A stretch of 64,000 nucleotides of DNA from Lineus longissimus (Eukaryota > Nemertea > Pilidiophora > Heteronemertea > Lineidae). Position numbers and translations under genes: made by a program. Location of the stretch: positions 6,388,001 through 6,452,000 of the forward strand of contig NC_088312.1 in assembly GCF_910592395.1 (NCBI RefSeq). The letters run 5' to 3'. The notes beneath the pieces are model-generated. The model saw only the letters and a program-made list of their open reading frames with translations, ran no database searches and had not been told where the DNA came from. This document shows positions 26,305-38,110 of the stretch, piece by piece; the first letter of the stretch is position 1, and the number at the start of each line of letters is the position of its first letter.

Positions 26305-27107
26305 TTAACTCTTTACATACGCTAGACCCGCGTGCGTCATAGCGTCAAAGTCCTGAATACACAGCGTCATTATTCTGATATAGTTTCCCGGGAGCGCGTC
26401 ACTGACGCGGCCGTATTTCAGGTAGTGTTTACATAAGTGATATTATCTCCGTTGCTGTTCATAGTACAGGACTAAAATTTTGGGGAGTAACTAAGAATTA
26501 AATTCCGCATAAACTCATGTAATTTATTTTGAATTCTAACGAAAAGTAACCGAGAACAAGGCCTGCAAACTTGGAGAGAAAAAAATTTCTACAAATCGCC
26601 GTAAACACAAAATGTTTATAATAAAAATCTAAGTCCCAGTCACTATCATCACTTCCTACCGAAACATTGATATCTGAATCTGCAAAACCTTCAAATTCTG
26701 ATCCGGAGCTCGAATCAAATAAATCTATCATAAATAAACCCAGCTGGTCCCGAACAATGCGGCACGTCAATCAAAAAAAAGATTAAATAAACGTTTAAAA
26801 ATGGCCGACGAGGTCAACTTCCTGGGGAATCCCGCCAATACATCGTTATTATTCATGCTTCATGAATACTAAATTAGAACGGAGTGACCTGAATAGAAAA
26901 TAGAAGCTTATCTCTTATTGGCCATTCAAATAGGGTCACCATGGAGCCAGCCAATAAGAAATTACGATACATTAAAGTTGGAGTAGCTTGTAGTCGGCTT
27001 GCCGGAGTTTCGCACTGTTTGAATGGAGCCGAGTAATGGCGGCTCCAGGGAGAACAGCGTAAGTTCTTTGCGCCGACCAGCGGCGGCTAGCGTATGTAAA
27101 GAGTTAA
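26305..27107. mobile_element. piggyBac-type transposon remnant with TTAA duplications
   Basis: The element 26309-27103 (795 bp) begins CTCTTTACATACGCTAG and ends with its exact reverse complement CTAGCGTATGTAAAGAG. Both ends are flanked by TTAA (26305-26308 and 27104-27107), the piggyBac target-site duplication. It is GC-richer at both ends than its surroundings. Inside, the minus strand holds an acidic 90-codon ORF. The catalytic DDD domain is absent, so it is nonautonomous. Confidence 0.8.
26498..26770 (-). pseudogene. Acidic ORF inside the piggyBac-type element, likely transposase N-terminal remnant
   Basis: Ninety codons on the minus strand. Residues about 17-48 are Asp/Ser/Glu-rich (SSSGSEFEGFADSD, then GSDDSDWDLDF), the kind of acidic, low-complexity start seen in many piggyBac transposases before the catalytic domain. 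The remaining 40 residues are hydrophobic and do not resemble the transposase core, so the frame probably reads through noncoding sequence after a deletion. Placement inside TTAA-flanked inverted repeats is the main support. It could also be a chance ORF. Confidence 0.45.
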
Positions 27108-27660
27108 AGGCCAATGCTGTTGGTTAATTTGAAATTTTTAATTAAATTTACATCAGACAGAAGCTGCCTCATATGTTCCTGCCACATTACAATTGGTAGG
27201 AATACTGTCTCTTTTACCAATTCCAAGTTCATCTCACTGATAAGAAACTGAAGTGGTGTTAGCCCTAGCAGAATAAAGACAGATTTCTACAACTGATAAA
27301 CGCCCCTGGAGTTTATTAATGTTCCACATCATCTCTGAAACCTGCATAATGTATCTGGTTGACTTCAATGAACCAAATTGAAACAAAGTCAAAATTAGTT
27401 GCCAGTATTAACATGATTAATTTGATGAATGATTAGCTCTCTTTGAAGTTGGTATGCTCCTGATTAAGATTCTCTGCACATGTCTTGGAAGCGCTGTCAC
27501 CTGGAGTCTTCATTAGTTGAACACTGTGAGCGACGCGTCATCAGTTTAAAAGCTATTTAAAAAAGACGAGGGATACATACTATTTGATACATGTATACTA
27601 TTTAAGGGCATAGAATGGAATTGATTTGTGAAGAGAGTCATCTTGGAAACAATTTCTCAA

Positions 27661-27880
27661 AGTCCAATATGAAATTTGTAATTCAATTTGAAAGCTTCCA
27701 AATGCATAAATATATACTGAATATAAATTTCAATATCACCGGTGTGTAGACTGATATACAAATACTGCACATACCATGCAAGTTTGAGCAACTTTGCATG
27801 CATGATAACTGCACCGCGGCATTTAGTACATGTATCTGCATAGCTATGTTCCTGATCATACAAGGGCGTACCCATTTGTA
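27661..27880 (+). repeat. Unnamed short interspersed family, copy c (full length)
   Basis: Has the left AATTTGTAATTCAATTTGAA part, GTGTGTAGACTGATATAC, CTTTGCATGCATGATAACTG and a diverged CGCGGCATT...CTGCAT right part. Confidence 0.7.
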
Positions 27881-28399
27881 TTAAGCATTGAGCACTCTCA
27901 ATTGTCTTTCATCATGGCTGAACTCCAACGGTAAAAGATTTAGAGCATCTTTAAACTGGCCATTACACAATTCAATCACCATGATGCAGAAGACAAAAAT
28001 GACATTTCTTGGCCATTTTCTACTCCGGTCTGTCTATAACTGATTTGTCCAACATCTCTCATCTGGACTTGCATTTGAGGGCAGCTCCATCTTCAAGAGC
28101 TTTTTACACGCAAGATGAGTGTGTCATCCCCTTAACTCGCTCATTAGTCGAACATGCAACCAACACGTCTTCTGGGACTAAACCGATGATTATCAGCGGA
28201 TGTACATTAAGGGATTATAGTTGTGCGGATTAGTAGTTCGTTAACACTCCATCGAGGTTTAATGCAGTTCATCACTAATCATTGACAGTCATGTTAATGA
28301 AATAGTGATAGAACACAATGGCTAAGTCTAATATAGTCTTATGGAACAGTTCATGAAGTTCTATTAGGCTATCTCCCTTTGCCTTTCTTACTTTTCAAT

Positions 28400-28515
28400 A
28401 TTACATCATACCAAGTTTCAGCGAATTCATATGCATAATAACTGCACTACGGCATTGGTATAACTGCATTTCTATTTTCCTGGACCACCGCTAATCACAA
28501 ATAGCGTACTGGTTT
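28400..28515 (+). repeat. Unnamed short interspersed family, copy d (right part)
   Basis: AGTTTCAGCGAATTCATATG, ACTGCACTACGGCATTGGTA and AACTGCATTTCTATTTTCCT are contiguous, followed by GGACCACCG as in copy a (CAGTCCACCAG). Confidence 0.8.
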
Positions 28516-28804
28516 AAGTGCTCCATTGTAGCGTTATCCCCTCCGGGCACCGCAGGAAGCTGCCGAGAAAATGATTGGTCTCCATTCAAGAGGTACATAA
28601 GTAACGCATCTCAGAGTGATCCGGCCATACAGTTTTCATGTTCCCCGATGTGATTATCTCCTACTTCCTGTCATAAGAGAGTACTTCGTGTCATCAGGTA
28701 TTTGGTCTGGCGCATCACATAAGTATGGTAAGTGATTAGAGGGAGGATGTCAAGGAACAGCACTTAAAGTAACAGCAGGGCCTTCAAAGGGGAAAGCTGT
28801 TGGC

Positions 28805-28945
28805 ATTAACAAGTGGCTAAGGAAAATAGAAATGCAGTTATACACATTCGTCGATGCTAATTAAACTTGGAATTTATGTTATTTTGTACATCTGTCTACA
28901 CGAAAGGAATGTCAAAATTTTTCAATAGAAATTACAAATTTTAAA
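28805..28945 (-). repeat. Unnamed short interspersed family, copy e (inverted)
   Basis: The reverse complement reads AAATTTGTAATTTC, GTGTAGACAGATGTAC, then TGTGTATAACTGCATTTCTA and TTTTCC, with the central CTACGG part diverged. Confidence 0.75.
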
Positions 28946-31900
28946 TTTTTGATGAATTAGTGTAGGCCTTTAATGAACTCCTTGCTCCCAATTGACTCTA
29001 GATGTGGAGGAGAGGGGCAGGGGTGAATGTTGCATCAGTAGAGTGCCAAATGTCAATGATCAGACTCACAGAATGTCATGATTAGACAATTGCGCACATG
29101 CTTTTCGCCAATATCTCAAAGAATTGCAAAGAGAACAGTTGTATATGATACCAAATTCCAGTACCAAATTCATCACTTACAAGAAATGTACTGACAAATA
29201 GAAGAATGGCACATTGACATCTTTACACAGAGTAGACAAAAAGTTCTGCTGACGTTCTGAAGGTGTTCGATTGCAGGAAGACCAAAAGGTGCTTTTGGCC
29301 AGAAAAAAGAGTGGTTTGGTTGGATAAGCTCTCATCATTAGAGAAAAACGCATGGCCTTGATGCCCTATGGCTTTCAGGTAGAGGAATACAATGATAATA
29401 AACGGTGAAAACAAAGGTGTGATGCCCTTTCTTTACCACACCCAATATTATTTGTGGTGAGGCAAGCCAAAATAACAGTCCTAATCTCATCAGAAGAATG
29501 ATAACCAAAAGCATAGAAACCAACACAAACAAGACAAATGCATAAGGCGTAACACTTTGTAAGAAAAGAAACAAAGCAAAAAGCCTCTAGTTAGGATTAA
29601 TAAACCACACAGTTATACTGGCAAAGACATTAGGCCTGCGATGTCACACTGACCTTACTTCGGTACTTAATAATGTGTATAAAACAAAGCAATTATGATG
29701 GTAAAGCCGGTAAAGCCACAGAGACGACACATGGACCTTACTTTTCACACTTTATGATCTATGTAAGCCAGCAAGCTATGACACAAGGAGACACTGCATC
29801 ATCTTCATGGCACTGATTGCATGAGACACCAGTGTCAGCGGCCAGTGATCCCAATTAATAACCGCCACTCAACAAACCTTCCCTGCAGACTGATCAATAT
29901 TTCTAAGCTGAAAATGCCTCCTGGAACGTAGAGTCACAGACTGTGAGATGTTGATTGTGGTGATTACGTGAGGAAGAAAAGGTTTGCAAGAAGTCTCTTC
30001 AGCAGGCTGTTGATGGTTTTCCCTCTTCCCTAGTGGCAACAATCCCTGCTTTTGGCACGGTGATAGATAAACACCATGCCGGAGAGATAAAACACATGTC
30101 ACATCAATGGTCTTGGCTAATGATGTTGCTATTGCCAGAATGGCAGAATATCACGTCAGGCTGTGGAAGATGGGCAAACATCACATAAAAAAGAGACCGA
30201 TCCTTTTATCTCGGAACATCAGATTAGATGTAATCGCTCATTAAGTGCATGAGTTGAAATGAACACTTTTAAACGAAACAGTTGTTTGCAAGTTAATACT
30301 GCAGACAACGTATGACTGATAAGTATAATGAGCGACTACCTGCTTGGTTGAAATCAAACCTAACAACTGGAACCTAGGAAGGTTTGTGCGGTGTTTCTTT
30401 TCAGCATCCAGCTGTTTTCCCCTTGCTCCAAACCAGAGAAAGCTAGTGCAGGCATACATCTCAACTTCAAATAGATTCGAAGTTTCTTCACTGGTGTGCA
30501 CTGCTGGCTTCAAAACTGTTTGTAGTCAACAATACCAACAAGAAGAGAACTGCCAATCATTGTTGCCCATAGCTAGCTTTTTGGTGATGGGGTGGGAAAA
30601 CACATCACTTTTGTCCTCCATCGATATGAAAATCAGTCAAAATCAGGATGAAACACACAAATTTTAGTGACCTTTTCTCTTCTAGCAATGGCCCTGGTTG
30701 TGTAAACAACCAGGTCGGTGCATGAGTATCATAGCCACTGTCAAAATTAAGAGAACAGTATCAAGGTATCATTCTGCCAAGAATATTTCTTGTAGCACAC
30801 AGCCAGTTCAGCCCCAAACCTGAAAGTTCAACCCGCCTTGCTCTCTAATGAATGCACACCCTTCCCCGCCGCTGGACATTGGCAATCAGCCCCAACACCT
30901 CTAGATAACAAAGTTATCGATTAGACGACGAGGGAAGCTTGTGATTAGACTTGCCGATGGGAGGCTGGATGGCCCATTGACCAGGGGACACTAATGGCAT
31001 TGGCACACGACCTCCACTTACAAATCCAAGCACACTGGCTGATCCACTTATTGTTTGGTAAAGTAGGGGAAACCGAGGGTGGCGTATCTGAATGCAAGGT
31101 GGCGAGTAAAAGCTTTTCCTTTCAAGATGACACTTTGCCACTTTCCAATACCCGACTTTCATACAAGAATCTGCTAAGATATTTTGGGAAGTTGTCAGAG
31201 ATTTATCATGTTCGTGGGAAAAGGATGTAAATTAAAGGCTTTTTCCCTCTAAGATGGTGTCCTTCAGTAATAACTACAACAGAGTCATTTGAGAAGCTAC
31301 TGAGACATATTGTTACATTATCAGAATCTTTGTGGCTAACCGCTGTCACTTCACTCACTTCATTCATTCGTCAGTGAGGAAAAGGATATGGTAGCTAAGA
31401 AAGTAAAAGATCCATAGCAAAAGAGTTTCACCCCAGACTGACAGCTCATAATTCTCAACACAGCTAAAACACCGGAACCATCGCTGGGAGTCAGATCATT
31501 GACAGGCTTAAAAAGATTAATGGAATAAATTATCGGACACCTCACCCCATGGAAACAGGATAGGATAGCTCAAAGAAAAAAGATCAGGAATGCAACGGTG
31601 GTAAATGGACACTTCCTTCTGTGATCATGGGAAGAAGACCTTACCAAAGCTTTGATGTAGTAAAGGATAACCAGAGAGAAACAGGACACTGCCTGTTGCC
31701 TTAAAGCTGGAATATACGCAAGAAAATTTGTTGTTTTTCAAGTGAGGGTTGCCCAAGAGCATGCTGATTGAGCCTGTCCAAATGGCTTTCAAAACATACA
31801 AAGATACACACCACGTTTGTACTTTTCCTACTGTGAGTATATATAGCTAAAAATTCGGTTGTACGAGGGTCACATTAAGAAATCTTCATGGTACAGCAAA

Positions 31901-33513
31901 TCCTTCTCAAATGGAGAAAAATATGTATGTATCTAATCCCGTTCACATTGGCATGTTAGATAAAGGCATTATTAAGGAAATGCCAAAGGCAAGGACATAG
32001 GGCAGAATAGCTCCATGAAGAAATTGGAAAAGGAATACACAAACATGGTACATGTATTTGTCTTTGATGAGGGTATTCAGTTGTTCCCAGCTTGAACAAA
32101 GGATCGGATGACTCAAATTGGATCCAAGACAAGATACAAGGAAGGTTAAGAGGCAAGAAAGGGATTAGGTCTTGTACGTTGGAGACATCCAATGGAATCC
32201 AAGATGCCTAGACAGCACCTGTCGTGCATGTGTTGCTCAATGGGAAGCACATAACTGATTTTATAGAATTAAAAAAATGATGGAAAACATGGTTCTATGA
32301 ACTGTACTTTGCCCCACCCCCTTCAGACAGTCTAGTTATAGTAGTACCAAGAGAAGTCATGAAACCGCATGTTTTCTCTTCTGAAATATCAATCCAACCT
32401 CTGGCGTTGCTGTATTGGAAATACCATAACCAGTCATTTAAAAGCTATAACGAGATCAAAACAACACACCTCCCCTCTTGGGCAACTCGACTATCTATTG
32501 CATCCACATCAATCGGATCCAAAAACTGGTATGGAAGACTTGTTTTGGCTTTGTAATTGGATCAAAGGCAATTGGTCGTTGACGCGTTATCGGAAACAGT
32601 TTATAACATTTCCACAAACAGTAATTTCACAATTCATTGCAGAGCTGTTATGGGTGGAGATAAAAAGGCGCCGTGAACTTGGAATCAATAAAGTTGCAAG
32701 ATACAATGAGCACTCGAGTAAAGATGGAATATTGGTGCCAATTTAGCCGAACAAGTCGACCTAGATGGTTAGCGGATGAACCGTTAAAGCTTAAAAATGG
32801 CAGGCTTTATTAAAAGCTGAATGTATTTGATACAACACAATCTCTATAACATGACAGATGCATTTTTTTAAGAGTTGGTGTCCAACTTTCATATCATCAA
32901 AGCTTTTGGTGTCACATGGGGCAGATATCTAAAATAGCAAGATAGTTTCACAGCATCTATTCGCTATGCATCAGGGTTAACCCATAGGGCTGAGATTTAG
33001 AATACGATTTTGAAATAGGAACTCCTTTTCTAGATTTTACAGGGGCGGGAAGATATTCTCTCACAGTCACAGGCAGTATTTACAGAACGTCCACTGAATA
33101 TATAGCTGATTTAATTGTGTACTGAGCAGATAGTGAACATGGCCTCAACACACCAACCGGTCTCTCCCTTGCCTGTCATGCCTAAGTCATTCCACACATG
33201 GAATATCCTCATAAATTTGATGGGAATTAAAAGTAAACAGATGTAGAAATCCAAGAGCCTCCTGGCTTTACTATAGGCAATCATCCAAGATGAGATTGAA
33301 TCCAAATATCAATACAACACTCCCAAAGGGAAAAACATTCTTAAAAGAAGGAAATCGATTTGTGTTCGGGTGTAAACAAGATGTTGAGAATCAAGTTGAG
33401 AGGAAACTATTGATTTCCTTCAATCAATCGATTGTGCATTTCTACACGATTTAGTCCGGGATTGCACGTTCAATCGCCACTGATTACAGTTATCCGATAA
33501 AACATGCAATCCA
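28946..33513. other. No gene recognised
   Basis: ORFs of 60-125 codons without family features. A plus-strand 125-codon ORF (32369-32746) has no recognisable domain. Presumed TMTC intron. Confidence 0.5.
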
Positions 33514-33760
33514 AATACTTGACTTGCCAATCTCAGCTCGACGCCGAACTGCAGCGCCACTCGCGGACAAAGATAGAACAACTCGACATTTTTTTCACCG
33601 GTTTCTTGCTGCACATGCGTACCAGCGTCATCTTTTGTTGATTTCCGCTGGTACGCATGCGCAGCGAAAAAACCGGTGAAAAAAATGTCGAGTTGTTCTA
33701 TCTTTGTCCGCGAGTGGCGCTGCAGTTCGGCGTCGAGCTGAGTTTGGCAAGTCAAGTATT
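33514..33760. repeat. Long near-perfect inverted repeat (hairpin), arms about 115 bp
   Basis: The left arm 33514-33627 (AATACTTGACTTGCCAATCT...GCGTACCAGCG) pairs with the right arm 33646-33760. I count about three substitutions and one short indel, roughly 96% arm identity. The loop is 18 nt. It is GC-rich relative to its flanks. No target-site duplication was recognised. It most likely lies in a TMTC intron and would then be transcribed as one strand able to fold on itself. Confidence 0.93.
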
Positions 33761-34720
33761 GGTGGACATCACATTTTCTTCAATGATGCAAGCACTTGGT
33801 CGACTGTCTTACAACAGTGACTAATACAACTTGGTAAAGCTAATACTGTTATCCACTAGCAAGAGCCAATATAACATTGCTCAAGAAGCAACATTATCCT
33901 GGCAAGTCAGTTTTTTCAATTCATTCATTTGTAGATGAGTGGTTCTATGCTCGAGGATAACATTCATAGAAACATGCCATCAATACCGCTACTGGTAAAT
34001 TATTCATTGACATAACAGTTCTAGTAATCTGTGACATAGCAAACAACCTACACAGCCACCTAAATGCGCATGTCAAACAACCCCAACCTAATTTAAATCA
34101 CATCTGACATGTCTGCTGCCGATGGAGTTGCTTCATCAGCCCGGCGTAAATACGGACTACGTGACTGGAGATCAGCGATGGATTTCATAGCATTAGCTTC
34201 ATTTTCACAAAATATTGCTGCGACATGCCGTTTCCTCTACCAACCAATCTTAGCGAATGCCAGAAAAAAGTATTCAGAAGCCAAGCAGCTTATCAATAAC
34301 AACATCCATTCAAGGGCTGCTCTGCGTAGCTGCTGAGGGCTGAATAGATATTGCACTAACACAATAACTCAAAAATTTACAAAGTCTCTTCTGTTTTCTG
34401 TCACACAATAGCTGATTGTGACGTGGACATTTTGCAACATGACACCATCTATTTGATTCACATCTAATGCAACAAGCGCTGAAGAAAACTGTCAGCTTCC
34501 TCTGCAGACTATGACAGCCATTCAACAGCTAATCTTTGTAACCATATCAAGCATAAAATGATGGAACATGCTCTTAGTATGTTTTCACAGGTAACGTTTG
34601 CAAAGTTCCTTTAGATTTCCTTTGCGTAATTCCTGGATTATGAGCTGCAGACTTGGTACATGCTTAAAAGCCATTTGGCCTTTGGTGTCTTATTTCTAAA
34701 GGAATTTGTATGTTTTACTT
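33761..34720. other. No gene recognised
   Basis: Between the long hairpin and the candidate exon. A 75-codon plus ORF (34109-34336) has no family features. Confidence 0.45.
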
Positions 34721-34879
34721 TCAGTTTATCCGTATTATAGCTTCATCAATCCATAGCTCAACCACCTCTCGCCAATATTCCAGTGATGCAAGGATACCTG
34801 TTTTGCGAGTTGTCACCAATTCCATCACATCGGCATAATCGAAGGCGCCCGCAATGTCCAAGTCACGGCTGCTATGCTC
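34721..34879 (-). other. Candidate unrecognised exon or coding relic
   Basis: On the minus strand an acceptor-like TTTACAAGTTAG is followed by 52 open codons: EHSSRDLDIAGAFDYADVME at the start and SLEYWREVVELWIDEA towards the end, then TGA. A potential donor (ACAG|GTATCC) lies inside. The composition is protein-like. I do not recognise the family, and the plus strand is also open with its own acceptor-like TTTACTTTCAG, so coding status is uncertain. Confidence 0.3.
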
Positions 34880-35537
34880 CTAACTTGTAAATTAAGCAGT
34901 GTATTTTCATAAATAGGTTTGCACAAGAACATGTACATCGAGGATTTCTTTGATAACTACCAATTTTCTCTGTCAATTGGTTTAACAGCAATTGCAAATC
35001 GGTAAGAATTCATCCAGGACAGTGACTTCACAACGGTGCAACACGAGTGGCAGCAAATGGTGGCGACCTTGGGTGTTATCATCTCCTCAATTAAATCTCA
35101 ACCTTTATTCTATTCCCCTTCAACAGATTCATTGCTTAAACATTGATAACTGTTGCTTTTTTAGCTGCGCTGCCTGAAAACAATTCAACCCAACTTCTGG
35201 AGCTTACTATAGATTCACCTGGCACTCTCTACTGTTTTTACCGGATCACTTGCTCCAGCTACAACTACAACTGCTAAATAATGGATGCTGAATCTTAATT
35301 GAATTGCTCAACTTTTTTCAATGTCGTCTCCTGCACTCTGCACAAGTGTTCCTTGAATTAGTAATGAGTATTAAGTTAGTAAGGAGATTATAAATATGAA
35401 ATGCTTTAGTTCAGCAATGATGGTGAATGAGAAGGTTTGCAGACATGAGCACTTTGCCATACCAAACGTGGCCGGCAATTGAAGGAGAGATTTCGCATAG
35501 CTGCAACAATTTCCACACAGTTTGGGTTTTATAGTCA

Positions 35538-35665
35538 CAGCAATCAACAATCCCATTGAACATTTTGTTGCAATCAACAATCTTATTGATCATTTTGTTG
35601 CAACCAATTGAACAATCCCACTGAAAGTTTTGTTGCAATCAACAATCCCACAAACCTTTTGTTGC
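35538..35665. repeat. Tandem repeat of about 30-36 bp, four copies
   Basis: Units of the type GCAATCAACAATCCCATTGA + ACATTTTGTT recur four times with variation. Confidence 0.8.
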
Positions 35666-36059
35666 TTCTATCTTCCCCTAGCCAGTGCATGTCTTCCACT
35701 CTGCTGCAAATAGCCAAGTCATTGACATGGAGTCTAAATTCAATTTTGCTTGTAATGGCAGTTGAATTAGTTCATCAACTCAGTACAAATTGCACGCAAT
35801 CCCGGCCTGTGATGATTTTACTTCATCAGTGCTGTATACAGCTCGATTCACAGCAATATGCAGCAGACGTTTGTCATTCACTATAATACACGCTGATGCG
35901 GCTAACCAGAAAAAGTGGTGGCATCTTCCAAGGCGGTAGAACTCCTCCAGTCAACAGCCACTGCTATCGCTAAATAATGGATTTGGCACTTTGCTAAATG
36001 GTGCAATTTTTGCTGTAGGCTGTTTCTTGCATTTTACTTAATCGCTGGTATTATTTACA

Positions 36060-36800
36060 TGGAAGGCATAGAGTGTTTTTTATGGTTCCTGGTTCTTTCA
36101 GAACAGGAACCATATTGTGTTTGGTCATGGTGTCTGTCTGTGTGTGTGTGTGTCTGTGTGTCTGTGTGTCTGTGTGTGTGTGTGTCTGTCCAGTCTTATG
36201 ACTGTCACAGCTCAGTTAAAATGAGGGTAAGAGGTCTAGAAACAGTTCCTACCCCTAGGTTTGTGGACACTAGCAATCTAATGAGCCCATCATTGTCAAC
36301 TTACGACACGGGGATCATGGTGAAATTGACATTTTGAGATGTGAGATTTTGTCTGTCACACTTTTCAGATGCGAATATCTCTGTCCCTATTCAAGTTAGA
36401 AGTTTGGAAACAAGGTCTACCCTAGGTTATTGATGTGCCTGATTTCAATGAGTGCATCAAATTCAATCTCAGTTATCAGGGTCATGGTGATATTGATATA
36501 TCGAATTTGATATTTTGAGATATCTTGACATCTGAGTAAGTTAGCAATGTGCAACCAAGTCTAGGTAATGTGTAGTTATCAAAGAGTTAAATGACATGAA
36601 AATGTACAGTGTCAGGCATTTGGATCATTAAGATATCATGAGATTTTCATATATCAATTTTGATAATTTGAACTATCTCGGTCTGTGGGAGGAGTAGAGT
36701 CATGGAACCTTCACCTATGCCCAGGTTATTGAGGTTGCCCATTCAGGTTATGCAATGACCTTGAAGGTCAGAGGTCAAGGTCAAGGTCAAATCAGTATGC
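36060..36800. repeat. Internally repetitive block with TG microsatellite
   Basis: A TG/TGTC microsatellite at 36130-36190 is followed by about three diverged subunits. Each has a GGAAAC or GGAACC phrase, then CTACCC(C)TAGGTT or CTATGCCCAGGTT, and two have a GATCATGGTGA or GGTCATGGTGA phrase and ATTTTGAGAT. It ends in an AGGTCA array. The layout resembles a dispersed invertebrate repeat, but I cannot name it. Confidence 0.55.
36756..36789 (+). promoter_or_regulatory. Cluster of five nuclear-receptor half-sites
   Basis: TGACCT at 36756-36761, then AGGTCA at 36765, 36772, 36778 and 36784. This gives an everted pair (3-nt spacer), a direct repeat with 1-nt spacer and two with no spacer. It is a site cluster by sequence; function is unproven and it lies in a repeat-like block. 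Confidence 0.45.
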
Positions 36801-37539
36801 CACGTCATTAGAGGAATAACGTTGAAAACAATTTGGAGACGTCTTTTCTGCCGTCATGTGGTGCCACCTGTTACCCTGATATGGTCTATTCGAATCAAAA
36901 ACTGATGTCGATAAAACGGTTCCGCATCGTGCCACACCGTTTTCAGTGTGAACACTTAATACGAATTAAGGTTTAAATTCAATTCGAATTAAAACTAGTG
37001 TCAACAGAACTTTATTTCAACATTCAGCACATCGGGAACCATCAGACATTTACAATGTCATCTTGTTTAAGATCTGATTTTGGTTAGTGATAGATATATT
37101 CAAGTTTGCTAATAAGCTTGTTCAAAAACTCTTTTATTACCTAAGAGTTCAGGGCAACACAAGATACACAAAATCGAAGTTTTGTGGTGCCAGGACAGAA
37201 GTAGGTAACAGCAAAAGAAGGCACTCACGAACCTAAGTTTCACTTCTTCTCCAGAACCACAACCTTTAATAAAGACACTCTCCATTGCTCTCCATATGGC
37301 AAGAAACTGATTATTCCCAATGCAATATTCAACTTGCAGAAGAATATTGGTCATATTCTCAGCAGCCTACTTACTCCTCATCCATTCTTGGGATCCACGC
37401 TACAAAGGGTATTGCTAAGTTGATAATAGATCCAATGCTGACTGGTAACTGATACGACTTTTCCAATGCAGGCACAAAGCACAATTTGCAGAAAAAAACT
37501 TACAGAAAACTTGCCGCAATATCTTTATGACACGTCTCA

Positions 37540-38110
37540 TTACTCGCAGACTGATGCAAAGCTAGGAAGGTGATATTACTGCAAATACAAGTTGCCCTGC
37601 GGGCTCAATTACATAACTTTTTCATCAAATGCATCCACCATCAATATTTCATACAAGGTTCTTAAGAAAATGTGAGCTATTTTCTTGACAATTTTTCCAC
37701 TATACTCAAGGACCTAACAAAAAAGTCACTCAAATAATGCAAATGGCTCAACGGCGGAACTTTTTCAGAGCTGGCAATATGGCATCACAAGAATTCGATA
37801 CAGAATTCTTGCTACACAAAAAGTTGGCAGAGAATCCGTTAATGCTTTATGACACTGCAGTACCATCTTAGGATTGATGCCTATCTAGAGGAATATTACT
37901 TGACTGCAGCAAATACCAATTGCTTGAGTTGGCTTGATGACATATTTTTTCCCCATTGCATGCATCACTGGTATTTTACATAGAAGCTGTAAAGAAACTA
38001 GTGGTAGCTTTCTGACAGTTCCCCTGATTGCTTGAGGACTAGACAATCTGCAAGATATCGTCTTTCTCACACCAACAGTGGTTAGCCTAAACTCATCAAC
38101 TGCTGATGCA
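37540..38110. repeat. Old diverged tandem duplication, about 320-bp period
   Basis: A stretch at about 37554-37660 (GATGCAAAGCTAGGAA, ATTACTGCAAATACAAGTTG, CATCAAATGCATCCACC) is echoed at about 37874-37980 (GATGCCTATCTAGAGG, ACTGCAGCAAATACCAATTG, GCATGCATCACTGG). Similarity is visible but low. Confidence 0.4.

Noticed and set aside
33420-33755. 111-codon ORF through the long hairpin
   Set aside because: It reads through both arms of the palindrome and has no family features; the inverted repeat explains the open frame.
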